A stretch of DNA of 6,810 bases from an uncultured Bacteroidota bacterium (GCA_903913355.1 CAIWKU010000072.1:1-6810); one strand, 5' to 3'. Positions 1 to 6,810 are shown, numbered from the stretch's first letter. Numbers and translations are program-made. Notes: a model not told the origin generated them from the letters alone.

Positions 1-1
1 C

Positions 2-1162
2 CTGAAATCTATTAATTCAACTGCTCAACCTTTTCATACGATAGATCAGGTATCACTCGCGTTTAGTCCATTGGCAAGCGGCACAGGAGCCATAACTGCA
101 TTGAATGCAAATTCATATACGGCTCATGAAAATATTGCTGCAGGATATATTCAGGCTAAATTTATGGTGACAAATGCATTACAGGTTTTAGGGGGTGTTC
201 GGGCAGAGAATACACAGCAGGACTACACCACAGTTATGCCCCTGACTTTTAATGGCAGAAGTGGAACCATTAATTATGTAGATGTTTTACCTAGTATTCA
301 CTTTAAATACCTGGTAACGGATAAGCAGAACCTCAGATTATCTTATTTTAAATCGATAAGCCGTCCCGGCTTTGGAGAAATTGTACCTTATAGCATACCA
401 GGCGAACAGTTTACCGAAATAGGAAACCCTTATTTGAAACATGTTAGGGCCGATAATCTGGATTTGCGCTATGAAATTTTCCCGGGTCATGCTGATCAGA
501 TATTATTGGGAACTTTTTACAAACAATTACAGAACCCAATTGAATACTTTATTACCAGGAACGGAGGTCCAAGTGCTTTATTTATTCAGCCAGGTAATGC
601 AGGCAAAGCAACCAATTATGGATTTGAAGCAGTATATACCAAGTACTTCGGGATGTTTGGTGTTTCAGCAAATTACACCTACACACATTCTGAAGTAACT
701 ACCAGCAAATTATTATATCATTTTGTGACAGGGATTGGCGTAAGAACGGATAGTGTATCTCAAACAAGACCACTGCAAGGACAGGCAAATCACGTTGGCA
801 ATATTTCATTGTTATATAAAAACCCCAAAATCGGCTTAGATATTCAATTGGCATTTGCTTATACCGGAGACAGGATTGCACAGGTATCTCAATTCTATAA
901 CCTCGATACCTGGCAAAAGCCCTACAGTCAGTTAGATCTTTCTATTGAGAAAAAATTATCAAAACAATTTTCTTTCTATGCAAAAATCAATAACCTGACC
1001 AATGCACCTAATAAACTGTATTTAAAAGCTAACCCTGCCGTTGTTAACCAACAGTTTTCAGGTGGCTATAATATACCATTCCAGTCAGATAACAGCAATA
1101 CAATTGTACAGAGAGATATTTATAAGATCAGTTTCCTGGGAGGTTTCAGGTATAAATTCTAA
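2..1162 (+). CDS. TonB-dependent outer-membrane receptor, C-terminal beta-barrel part (5' end outside window)
   Basis: The reading frame is open to the left edge, so only the last 386 residues are visible; the TTG at 71 is not a credible start. The segment is the C-terminal half of a TonB-dependent receptor barrel, which imports ligands across the outer membrane using energy from TonB-ExbBD. What is seen: alternating aromatic beta-strand patterns throughout, a DVLPSIHFKY strand (about residues 94-103 of the visible part), SISRPGFGEIVPY (about 118-130), IGNPYLKHVRADNLDLRYE (about 140-158), and a final strand ending GGFRYKF. The order LPS, then SRPxF, then GNPxL..A.NxDLR is characteristic of TonB-dependent receptors of the OMP_b-brl_3 or TonB-Xanth-Caul kind, and a C-terminal Phe is the usual outer-membrane assembly signal. 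The plug, TonB box and any carboxypeptidase-like domain lie upstream. The lipoprotein gene starts 38 bases downstream and is probably co-transcribed. The substrate cannot be read from this part. It does not look like a textbook SusC because no SusD follows. Confidence 0.93.
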   Translation: MKSINSTAQPFHTIDQVSLAFSPLASGTGAITALNANSYTAHENIAAGYIQAKFMVTNALQVLGGVRAENTQQDYTTVMPLTFNGRSGTINYVDVLPSIHFKYLVTDKQNLRLSYFKSISRPGFGEIVPYSIPGEQFTEIGNPYLKHVRADNLDLRYEIFPGHADQILLGTFYKQLQNPIEYFITRNGGPSALFIQPGNAGKATNYGFEAVYTKYFGMFGVSANYTYTHSEVTTSKLLYHFVTGIGVRTDSVSQTRPLQGQANHVGNISLLYKNPKIGLDIQLAFAYTGDRIAQVSQFYNLDTWQKPYSQLDLSIEKKLSKQFSFYAKINNLTNAPNKLYLKANPAVVNQQFSGGYNIPFQSDNSNTIVQRDIYKISFLGGFRYKF

Positions 1163-1200
1163 GCAAAATCAAACAGACTAATCAATTGAAAAATTTAAGT

Positions 1201-2592
1201 ATGAAAAAGATAGTAATACCAATAATACTGATGTTAACCGGTTACATGTTTTCTGGTTGCACCAAACTGGCAGAGGATGACTCCAATATCTATAAATATG
1301 TATTGCCGGCTGGTTCTACCGTTAGCGATGCTGCTCCTTTATGTGGATCTATTAAAGGAGTAATGTTAACCGGAAAAACATATACTATTGGTTGCGACGT
1401 TTATATTAACCGTGGGGATACATTAATTATTCAGCCCGGTGTAACTATTAATGTTACCAATAGTTCTGGAATTATAGTAAGAGGAGCATTAATTAGTTTG
1501 GGTACTGCCTCTCAGCCCAATACATTCACTGTTCCTGGACTAACAAAAAATACAAGACCTGGAATCCCTTTGGCAAGCGATAGTGCTCATACAGGATGGT
1601 GGAAAGGGATTATTGGTGATACTTCCTGTACAATGATGATATTGAAATGGACACATATTGATTTTGCAGGAGCAGCTTATGGAAACGTAGCCGGACCAGC
1701 TGTTGAACAAAGTGCTACAACTTCCTTTGATATTCTCTTTCAAAACCCTAATGGCTACTTTATATTGGAAGATAGCTGGTTATATGGCGGTACAGATGAT
1801 TGTATCAGAATATCCAGTGGAAAAATACATGTGTTCAGAAATACTTTTGAAAAATGTGGCGGTACGGGAGGTGATATTGTGAATGTGAAAGGTGGTACCG
1901 TAGGTACAATGGCTTATAATTTTTTTATAGGTACCGCCTATAATGGACAGAAAGCTTCTAATAAAGGTCAGGCTGTAGGCGCTCCACAGACTAATATTAT
2001 TATGTACAATAGTACTTTTGTAAATGGGGGTATTCAGGTGATACCTGGTCAGAGAGGATCCACTATTAACTATGAACAGGGAGCAGAAGGAGCGTTTTAT
2101 AATAATGTAGCGATTAATTGTCGTGTTGGATATCGGGTGGTAAATAACCCAGTGGCAGATACAGCACATCTTGTTTATGGATATAATTATCAATATGCAG
2201 ATTCACTTAGTATCGCTAACCAATTTTTCACTTTTGGCCCGGTTTGTACCAAACCTCAATCAACGGATCTCCCATTACCTTCCAGTTATCTTCCTGCCAA
2301 TTATACTTATGGAGCAACTTATGATGGAACTCCGGTGGTTCAGAAACTAAATCCATTATTTGTAAATTATCCTTTACCGGTAACCAATGGGTATTCTCCA
2401 TGGCAGATATCTTCCATAGGTTCTTATAATTTTCACTTGCAACCCGGATCTCCACTTATTGGCAAAGGGTATACTGGTGTTCAGCCACTGGTTGTAGTGC
2501 CGGTTGATCCTGTATATGGTGCTACTGAAGTAACCCCTCCGGGAGCTGATTTGGGCTGTTATCAAACCAATGGAAGAGGTAATCAACACTAA
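1201..2592 (+). CDS. Surface-type lipoprotein with predicted right-handed beta-helix
   Basis: Product of 463 residues from ATG 1201. An in-frame TTG at 1186 would add five residues, but ATG gives a compact signal: a short MKK n-region, a hydrophobic stretch, then lipobox FSGC with the lipidated Cys at residue 20. Acidic residues follow soon after (CTKLAEDD), resembling the Bacteroidota lipoprotein-export signal that sends proteins to the outer face of the outer membrane. Residues about 48-310 look like beta-helix rungs: GDTLIIQPGVTINV (72-85), GALISLGT (95-102), GWWKGIIGD (132-140), then repeated short strands with N/G turns, including FRNTFEKCGG and MYNSTFVNGG. This matches, from memory, a Bacteroidota family whose members read like 'G.TLTIEPGT.I ... 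WGGI ... YVRIEFAG'. The C-terminal part (about 411-455), FHLQPGSPLIGKG...GADLGCYQ, resembles the end of choice-of-anchor-Q beta-helix proteins. Its location directly behind the receptor gene suggests a cell-surface partner that captures or processes ligand. No catalytic site was identified, so binding protein or polysaccharide-lyase-like enzyme both remain possible. Confidence 0.85.
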   Translation: MKKIVIPIILMLTGYMFSGCTKLAEDDSNIYKYVLPAGSTVSDAAPLCGSIKGVMLTGKTYTIGCDVYINRGDTLIIQPGVTINVTNSSGIIVRGALISLGTASQPNTFTVPGLTKNTRPGIPLASDSAHTGWWKGIIGDTSCTMMILKWTHIDFAGAAYGNVAGPAVEQSATTSFDILFQNPNGYFILEDSWLYGGTDDCIRISSGKIHVFRNTFEKCGGTGGDIVNVKGGTVGTMAYNFFIGTAYNGQKASNKGQAVGAPQTNIIMYNSTFVNGGIQVIPGQRGSTINYEQGAEGAFYNNVAINCRVGYRVVNNPVADTAHLVYGYNYQYADSLSIANQFFTFGPVCTKPQSTDLPLPSSYLPANYTYGATYDGTPVVQKLNPLFVNYPLPVTNGYSPWQISSIGSYNFHLQPGSPLIGKGYTGVQPLVVVPVDPVYGATEVTPPGADLGCYQTNGRGNQH

Positions 2593-2644
2593 AGATATGA
2601 TGTCGTTTATAGGCAAATGAAGTCTATCATTCATCTGATACAAT
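2593..2644. other. Short gap after lipoprotein gene, nothing recognised
   Basis: AT-rich spacer between the lipoprotein stop and the hairpin. No open reading frame of note, promoter motif or repeat was seen here. Confidence 0.5.
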
Positions 2645-2680
2645 AAAAAATAAAGAGAGTGTATGCTCTCTTTATTTTTT
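2645..2680. terminator. Bidirectional intrinsic terminator between convergent genes
   Basis: Perfect inverted repeat: the left arm 2645-2659 (six A then TAAAGAGAG) pairs with the right arm 2666-2680 (CTCTCTTTA then six T) around a 6-base loop TGTATG, giving 15 uninterrupted base pairs. Read on the plus strand it ends in a T run, and by symmetry it also ends in a T run on the minus strand, so it can stop both the receptor/lipoprotein transcript and the GH97 transcript. The core is GAGAG/CTCTC, so the stem is only moderately GC-rich. The minus-strand GH97 stop codon and its last two Lys codons lie inside the right arm. Confidence 0.85.
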
Positions 2681-4648
2681 TATGAAATGGATTACCTGGC
2701 CACCACCCCCGGCCATTTTAATTGTGATAATATCATTCGCTGTAACCATTTTTGATTCTTGAACGAGGTGATTGGGATTTAGGGCAACCTCGTTTGCATC
2801 TGCATATATTTCCGCTATATAATTCCCCTCCCCCAAAAAAGATAAAGCAACACTGAGCTCTCTTTCTGAATGGTTTGTTATACTTCCCAGATACCAATCC
2901 CTATCTTTTCTACGTGCTACACAGATATATTCAGTTGGTTTGGCCAAAGTAACTTTTGTTTCATCCCAGCTGGTAGGCATTTTTGTAAGAAGTGCAAAAC
3001 CCGGCTCTCCTTCATAAGCAGCAGGGTAATCACAAACCATTTGTAAATAATTTTCTAATACAATAAACATAGCTAACATATGACAACGGGTGCCTAAAAC
3101 CAGGGGTCTGGTATACTGTGCTTTAAATTGCGAAACCGGAACAGCTCGAAACCCGCCTAAATGATAATCTGTTGAACCCGCAAGCATCCGGGTAAAAGGG
3201 ATATCAATATCATGATCCGGCAAAATTCCTGCCGGGTTCCATTTATCTGCTTCATAATTCAAAGTGCCCTCTCTGGTAAACTCATTGGGATAAGTTCTGT
3301 TAATACCTGTGGGTTTATACGCCCCATGAAATTGAATATGCAGATGATGTGCTGCTGCTTTTTGTAATATTTCGGTTTGTATGTTTACCATTTCCTGATC
3401 ATCTCTATCCATAAAATCCACCATCATTCCTTTAATACCCCATTTTTCAAAAAGGGTAAATGCACTATCCAGTTTGGGATATAAAGCCGCCCAATGAACC
3501 CATACCCGTATACCTACACCCAGTTTGGCTGCATAATCACATATTTGTTTCATATCCAAACCCGGAACTGGAGTAGTCACATCCGAATGTTTACCTGGCA
3601 TAAAACTGATTCCATCATCCATATACCATTGGTGCAAGCCATATTCTACAACTGAATGATATTCGATTCCGTTTCTTGCACAGAAATCGATATAATATTT
3701 CGCGGTAACAAAATTATTACCCGGAGCATTCAAGGTATCGGGAACTACATTGCCATTCCACCAGGGGAACGTGGTTTTACCAGGTTTTAGCCAACTGATA
3801 TCAGCAATTTTACAAGGTTCATTTAAACTGGTAATCATATTAGACTCAATCAGATCACCCATCCTGTCGCTGATCAACAGTACACGCCAAGGACTTTGGT
3901 GCGGTAAAATTGCTTTTACTTTCAGATCCTTTCCCGGCAATGGCGAAAGACTTGATTGTAGGCCTCCTTTTTGCGCAGATAAATACATACCCGCATAATC
4001 CAATAAAGCTGCCTCAGTAATACCCAAATATACATTCCACGGAAACTCAACCAGGGTTGGCATGTCCAGTAAACTGTCTTTCGGTAATTTACTCAAAGGC
4101 AAATGCGTATACAATCCTTCATGCGATGAAGTATAGTTAGGTAATAATAAAGTATGCACCAGTGGATCGCCGCTTAATTTGAAACAACTGTTTTCATCCA
4201 GCAGCGCCAATTCCTCCCAATTAGGTTGTTTGGGAAATGAATAGCGAAAAGCAAGACCATCATTAAAAATCTTTATCTCCAGGTTAATTTTCCGAAAGGG
4301 AGCAGCCATTTCTTCTAGCGGTATGGTCAATTCTTTATAATGGGTAGTTACTTTTTTTGTTTTCCCTAATACCAACTCATAAGTTTCAACCGTATCCCGA
4401 TAAACAGGCTTATTGGCTCGAATATTTTTTTCAAATCTCCCATTGGTAAATACCAAGCTTAAAGAAGAATAATCAATCAGATCCCTTCCTTTATATGCCA
4501 CCCGATAGCCGGGAGCTGTATTCACCATACTAAATGAAAAAACAATATTTCCATCCGGAGAATTAACGCGGATATCCTTCTCAGCAAAAGCCAAAAAAGG
4601 AACCAGTAATACGATTAAACCTACCTGCTTATAAATGGGTCTTACCAT
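2672..4648 (-). CDS. GH97 family glycoside hydrolase, retaining subgroup, probable alpha-galactosidase
   Basis: Product of 658 residues from the ATG at 4648 (671 from the upstream ATG at 4687). The inner start is preferred because it gives a clean signal peptide, MVRPIYKQ, then a hydrophobic core, then AFA before EKDI, placing the enzyme in the periplasm; the outer start cannot be excluded. Residue numbers below use the 671 form. Layout fits GH97: N-terminal beta-sandwich (about 38-300), catalytic (beta/alpha)8 barrel (about 300-560, with FPWWNG at 307-312), and C-terminal beta-sandwich (about 570-671). The motif GIKGMMVDFMDRDDQ (417-431) supplies Asp424, and RTYPN...TREGTLNYE supplies Glu479. 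Their 55-residue spacing equals that of the nucleophile and acid/base recalled for the retaining alpha-galactosidase of Bacteroides thetaiotaomicron (D415/E470). Inverting SusB-type alpha-glucosidases lack this Asp, so SusB function is unlikely. The retaining subgroup also includes beta-L-arabinopyranosidases, so substrate is inferred. The gene is convergent with the lipoprotein gene and divergent from the oxidoreductase gene. Confidence 0.93.
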   Translation of the reverse strand: MVRPIYKQVGLIVLLVPFLAFAEKDIRVNSPDGNIVFSFSMVNTAPGYRVAYKGRDLIDYSSLSLVFTNGRFEKNIRANKPVYRDTVETYELVLGKTKKVTTHYKELTIPLEEMAAPFRKINLEIKIFNDGLAFRYSFPKQPNWEELALLDENSCFKLSGDPLVHTLLLPNYTSSHEGLYTHLPLSKLPKDSLLDMPTLVEFPWNVYLGITEAALLDYAGMYLSAQKGGLQSSLSPLPGKDLKVKAILPHQSPWRVLLISDRMGDLIESNMITSLNEPCKIADISWLKPGKTTFPWWNGNVVPDTLNAPGNNFVTAKYYIDFCARNGIEYHSVVEYGLHQWYMDDGISFMPGKHSDVTTPVPGLDMKQICDYAAKLGVGIRVWVHWAALYPKLDSAFTLFEKWGIKGMMVDFMDRDDQEMVNIQTEILQKAAAHHLHIQFHGAYKPTGINRTYPNEFTREGTLNYEADKWNPAGILPDHDIDIPFTRMLAGSTDYHLGGFRAVPVSQFKAQYTRPLVLGTRCHMLAMFIVLENYLQMVCDYPAAYEGEPGFALLTKMPTSWDETKVTLAKPTEYICVARRKDRDWYLGSITNHSERELSVALSFLGEGNYIAEIYADANEVALNPNHLVQESKMVTANDIITIKMAGGGGQVIHFIKK

Positions 4649-4687
4649 GGCAATTATCTTAACATTGAAATTACTCTTAATTCCCAT

Positions 4688-4780
4688 ATTAAGCCCTTTA
4701 ACACTATAACAATTCTTAGTTTTGAACTATCTTCACTAGCAGCCTTTAGTTGATAACCAATAACCCGTAACTCTTTCGTT
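4688..4780. promoter_or_regulatory. Divergent intergenic region with spaced TAAC repeats
   Basis: This stretch separates the minus-strand GH97 gene from the plus-strand oxidoreductase gene. TAAC occurs at 4754-4757, 4761-4764 and 4768-4771, exactly 7 bases apart, within three consecutive heptads starting TAAC. Further TAAC copies lie at 4699-4702 and 4707-4710. An operator role is possible but unproven in such AT-rich DNA. No clear -7 box was found on the minus strand for the GH97 gene. Confidence 0.35.
4717..4724 (+). promoter_or_regulatory. Candidate Bacteroidota -7 promoter box for the oxidoreductase gene
   Basis: TAGTTTTG is an exact match to the Bacteroidota consensus TAnnTTTG and lies 56 bases before the ATG at 4781, which would leave a 5' leader of roughly 50 bases. 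The upstream -33 element is weak: only CTTTA around 4696-4700 stands near the expected position, rather than TTTG. The TAAC heptads fall inside the predicted leader. Confidence 0.45.
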
Positions 4781-5905
4781 ATGTCTTCACGCCGCCATTT
4801 CCTCCAAAAAATAACCGGTTCTGTAATCGCCATTTCGGTATTACCTAAGACGGGAATGACCATGGAACCTCATTTACAGGATCTACCCTATGAGGGGCCG
4901 GTTCTAAGAGTAGCTATTATGGGACTGGGTGGTTATGGAAACCGGGTTGCTGAAGCCATGAAAGCCTGTAAAAAAGCAAAACTGGTAGGTGTAATCAGTG
5001 GTACTCCGTCAAAAATTCTTGACTGGAGAGCTAAGTATACTATCCCTGTAAAGAATTGCTATAACTATGAAAATTTTGATGAGATAAAAGACAATAAGGA
5101 TATTGATGCTGTATATGTAATTACCCCCAATGCATTACACCATGACCAGGTAATCCGGTTAGCGAAAGCAGGTAAACATGTGATCTGCGAAAAGCCGATG
5201 GCGATCAATGCAATAGAAGCAAGAGAAATGATTGATGCCTGTGAAAAAGCCAGAGTGAAATTATTGGTAGGATATCGGATGCATTTTGAGCCCAATACAT
5301 TGGAAGTAATCAGAATGCGAAAAGCTGGTGATTTTGGAAAGATCCGTTTTTTTCAGGGGCTATGTGGTTTTAAAATAGGCGACCCCACTCAGTGGAGATT
5401 GAATAAAGCATTATCAGGCGGCGGTTCTATGATGGACATTGGTATTTATGCAATCAACGGAGCCAGGTATATGGTAGGTGAAGACCCTGTTTGGATAACT
5501 GCTCAGGAAACCAAAACCAATACTGAGAAATTTAAGGAGGGTGTAGACGAGACCATACAATTTCAAATGGGTTTTCCCGGAGGAGCGGTTGCCTCTTGTT
5601 TATCAACCTATAGTTTAAATAACCTGGATCGATTTTTTCTGGATGGGGAGGATGGGTTTGCTGAAATGCTTCCATCTACCGGGTACGGACCCATCAAAGG
5701 ACATACACATAAAGGTGAATTGAATAAACCGATTGTAACTCATCAAACTTTGCAAATGGAAGAAATGGCAGCAATCATCCTGGAAAATAAGCAGCCTATT
5801 GTGCCTGTGGATGGAAAGGAGGCTTTAAAAGACCTGACCATCATCGATGCAATCTACCTGGCCGTTACTTCAGGTAAACGTGTAGAGCTCAATCTCAATT
5901 CCTGA
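4781..5905 (+). CDS. Tat-exported Gfo/Idh/MocA oxidoreductase, glucose-fructose oxidoreductase-like
   Basis: Product of 374 residues. The N-terminus SSRRHFLQK followed by a hydrophobic stretch (about 11-21) is a twin-arginine signal, implying export of a folded protein with its cofactor bound; no clear cleavage site is seen, so it may stay anchored. A Rossmann domain follows: GLGGYG (48-53), NFDEIKDNKDIDAVYV (98-113), and the family hallmark EKP (137-139) with Lys138. The second domain holds QWRLNKALSGGGSMMDIGIY (204-223), then AINGARYMVGEDP, with Asp219 and Tyr223. From memory this closely tracks Zymomonas GFOR (QWRL..ELAGGGSLMDIGIYGLN..RYLLGEEP), including the later STGY segment. Residue 73, at the end of the second Rossmann strand, is Ser (ISGTPSK) rather than acidic, as in NADP-dependent GFOR. 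GFOR oxidises glucose to gluconolactone while reducing fructose to sorbitol with a non-exchanging NADP. Aldose-aldose oxidoreductase or a simple sugar dehydrogenase are alternatives. The GH32 gene lies 77 bases downstream on the same strand, so co-transcription is possible. Confidence 0.88.
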   Translation: MSSRRHFLQKITGSVIAISVLPKTGMTMEPHLQDLPYEGPVLRVAIMGLGGYGNRVAEAMKACKKAKLVGVISGTPSKILDWRAKYTIPVKNCYNYENFDEIKDNKDIDAVYVITPNALHHDQVIRLAKAGKHVICEKPMAINAIEAREMIDACEKARVKLLVGYRMHFEPNTLEVIRMRKAGDFGKIRFFQGLCGFKIGDPTQWRLNKALSGGGSMMDIGIYAINGARYMVGEDPVWITAQETKTNTEKFKEGVDETIQFQMGFPGGAVASCLSTYSLNNLDRFFLDGEDGFAEMLPSTGYGPIKGHTHKGELNKPIVTHQTLQMEEMAAIILENKQPIVPVDGKEALKDLTIIDAIYLAVTSGKRVELNLNS

Positions 5906-5955
5906 AATAGGCGTAGAAATCTTTTATGCTATCAGAGGAATGATAAATAAAGCAA

Positions 5956-5963
5956 TACTTTTA
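5956..5963 (+). promoter_or_regulatory. Weak candidate -7 box upstream of GH32 gene
   Basis: TACTTTTA matches TAnnTTTG at all fixed positions but the last and lies 27 bases before the ATG at 5983. No convincing -33 element was seen. GH32 may instead be read through from the oxidoreductase gene, since no strong terminator lies in the 77-base gap. Confidence 0.22.
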
Positions 5964-5982
5964 AATAGTTAATCAAATTGTC

Positions 5983-6810
5983 ATGAAAAATTTTAGTTGG
6001 ATATGCTTTGTGTCTTTATGCTTTGTTATTAACCCGGCACAAAGCCTGAAGGCGCAAGCTCCTTATCATGAAACGCATCGACCACAGGTTCATTTTTCGC
6101 CTAAAGAAAATTGGATGAACGACCCGAATGGAATGGTGTATCTGAATGGGGTGTATCATTTATTCTTTCAGTATTATCCGGGGGCTACGGTTTGGGGGCC
6201 TATGCATTGGGGACATACAGTTAGTAAGGATCTTGTGCATTGGCAAGAATTGCCAATTGCTTTATATCCTGATTCATTAGGCTATATTTTTTCAGGAAGT
6301 ATCGTAGCAGATCTGCAGAATACATCCGGCTTCGGTAAAAATGGAAAAACTCCCCTGGTGGCTATTTTTACACAACATGATCCTATCGGAGAAAAGAAAG
6401 GAACGATTGATTTTCAAAACCAGGGCATCGCCTATAGTTTGGATGAGGGTCAAACCTGGACAAAATATACAAAGAACCCGGTTGTAAAAAACCCCGGTAT
6501 CCGGGATTTTCGTGACCCTAAAGTGAGTTGGTATGAACCAGGTAAGAAATGGATTATGACATTGGCTACAAAAGACAGGGTTAGTTTCTATTCATCTCCT
6601 AATCTGACTGAATGGAAAAAAGAATCAGAATTTGGAGAGAACCTGGGATCTCATGGTGGTGTTTGGGAATGCCCGGATCTTTTTCCTTTGAATTACCAGG
6701 GTCAGCAGCTTTGGGTTTTATTGTCAAGCATTAATCCCGGAGGGCCTAACAAAGGTTCGGCTACGCAATATTTTATAGGAAAATTCAATGGTAATGAGTT
6801 TACGCCTATA
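5983..6810 (+). CDS. Secreted GH32 glycoside hydrolase (levanase/inulinase/invertase type), 3' end outside window
   Basis: The frame stays open to the right edge; 276 residues are visible. The start ATG 5983 gives a signal peptide (MKNFSWICFV..., hydrophobic to about residue 19) with likely cleavage near KAQA before PYHE, so the enzyme is periplasmic or extracellular. All three GH32 catalytic motifs are present in the five-bladed propeller: WMNDPNG (44-50) with the nucleophile Asp47, FRDPK (176-180) with the transition-state-stabilising Asp178, and ECPDLF (229-234) with the acid/base Glu229. FSGS (103-106) and HWGHTVSKDLVHW (75-87) are also typical. GH32 enzymes release fructose from sucrose, inulin or levan with retention. 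The sequence looks like the exo-acting fructan beta-fructosidase/invertase group, but the motifs do not settle the exact substrate. The C-terminal beta-sandwich must lie beyond the window. Position behind a GFOR-like gene suggests that its fructose product may feed that enzyme. Confidence 0.95.
   Translation, partial: MKNFSWICFVSLCFVINPAQSLKAQAPYHETHRPQVHFSPKENWMNDPNGMVYLNGVYHLFFQYYPGATVWGPMHWGHTVSKDLVHWQELPIALYPDSLGYIFSGSIVADLQNTSGFGKNGKTPLVAIFTQHDPIGEKKGTIDFQNQGIAYSLDEGQTWTKYTKNPVVKNPGIRDFRDPKVSWYEPGKKWIMTLATKDRVSFYSSPNLTEWKKESEFGENLGSHGGVWECPDLFPLNYQGQQLWVLLSSINPGGPNKGSATQYFIGKFNGNEFTPI

Noticed and set aside
71..1162. Complete receptor gene beginning at TTG 71
   Set aside because: The same frame is open to the left edge and the protein begins mid-barrel with no signal peptide, plug or TonB box, so this is a truncated view of a longer gene.
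1780..2643. Minus-strand open frames opposite the lipoprotein gene
   Set aside because: They lie opposite a gene with clear lipobox and beta-helix features, have low-complexity compositions and show no recognisable domains.
3750..3998. Plus-strand open frame opposite the GH97 gene
   Set aside because: It lies wholly within the well-supported GH97 coding region on the other strand and shows no domain or initiation signal.
2672..4648. SusB-type inverting alpha-glucosidase
   Set aside because: The catalytic Asp of the retaining subgroup is present in GMMVDFMDRDD; inverting SusB-like enzymes lack it.
4654..4863. Minus-strand open frame spanning the divergent intergenic region
   Set aside because: It overlaps the Tat signal of the oxidoreductase and the GH97 start region, and no protein features were seen; it is most likely a chance frame.
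4781..5905. GH109-type NAD-dependent glycosidase
   Set aside because: GH109 proteins also have Tat-like starts and a Gfo fold, but they are usually longer (about 450 residues). This sequence instead carries the GFOR-like GGGSMMDIGIY and STGY segments.
5930..5945. Small inverted repeat TATCA-GAGGAA-TGATA after the oxidoreductase gene
   Set aside because: The stem is only five AT-rich pairs with no T run, too weak to call a terminator, and short dyads like this are expected by chance.
1..6810. tRNA/rRNA genes, CRISPR arrays, insertion sequences, att sites
   Set aside because: Scanning by eye showed no repeat-spacer pattern, transposase-like protein, terminal inverted repeats or tRNA-like sequence.

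Overview
The window looks like a chromosomal segment from a Bacteroidota bacterium, plausibly a Chitinophagaceae-like or related soil/aquatic lineage. The evidence is the moderately AT-rich base composition, a TonB-dependent outer-membrane receptor ending in an aromatic residue, a lipoprotein with acidic residues soon after the lipobox cysteine, a GH97 glycosidase (a family concentrated in this phylum), genes without clear Shine-Dalgarno sites, and an exact match to the Bacteroidota -7 box TAnnTTTG. The lineage below phylum is a guess.

Left block, + strand (2-2592): the 3' end of a TonB-dependent receptor gene, followed after 38 bases by a surface-type lipoprotein with a predicted right-handed beta-helix. 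They probably form a receptor/surface-lipoprotein pair, with the beta-helix protein where a SusD-type protein would stand in a classical glycan-uptake locus. A perfect 15-bp hairpin flanked by A and T runs (2645-2680) separates this block from the convergent gene to its right and probably terminates transcription from both sides.

Right block (2672-6810), sugar metabolism: a minus-strand GH97 enzyme of the retaining, alpha-galactosidase-like subgroup; a divergent plus-strand Tat-signal oxidoreductase that closely resembles glucose-fructose oxidoreductase (GFOR); and the 5' part of a plus-strand secreted GH32 fructosidase/invertase. All three carry export signals. The GH97 and oxidoreductase genes share a roughly 95-130 base intergenic region containing the best promoter candidate in the window.

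How they may work together (inference): GH97 could remove alpha-galactose and GH32 beta-fructose from raffinose-family sugars, sucrose or related glycans. The free glucose and fructose released are the classic substrates of GFOR. This would place hydrolysis and a sugar oxidation/reduction step together in the periplasm. No regulator, inner-membrane transporter, SusD, RNA gene, CRISPR array or mobile element was seen in the window.
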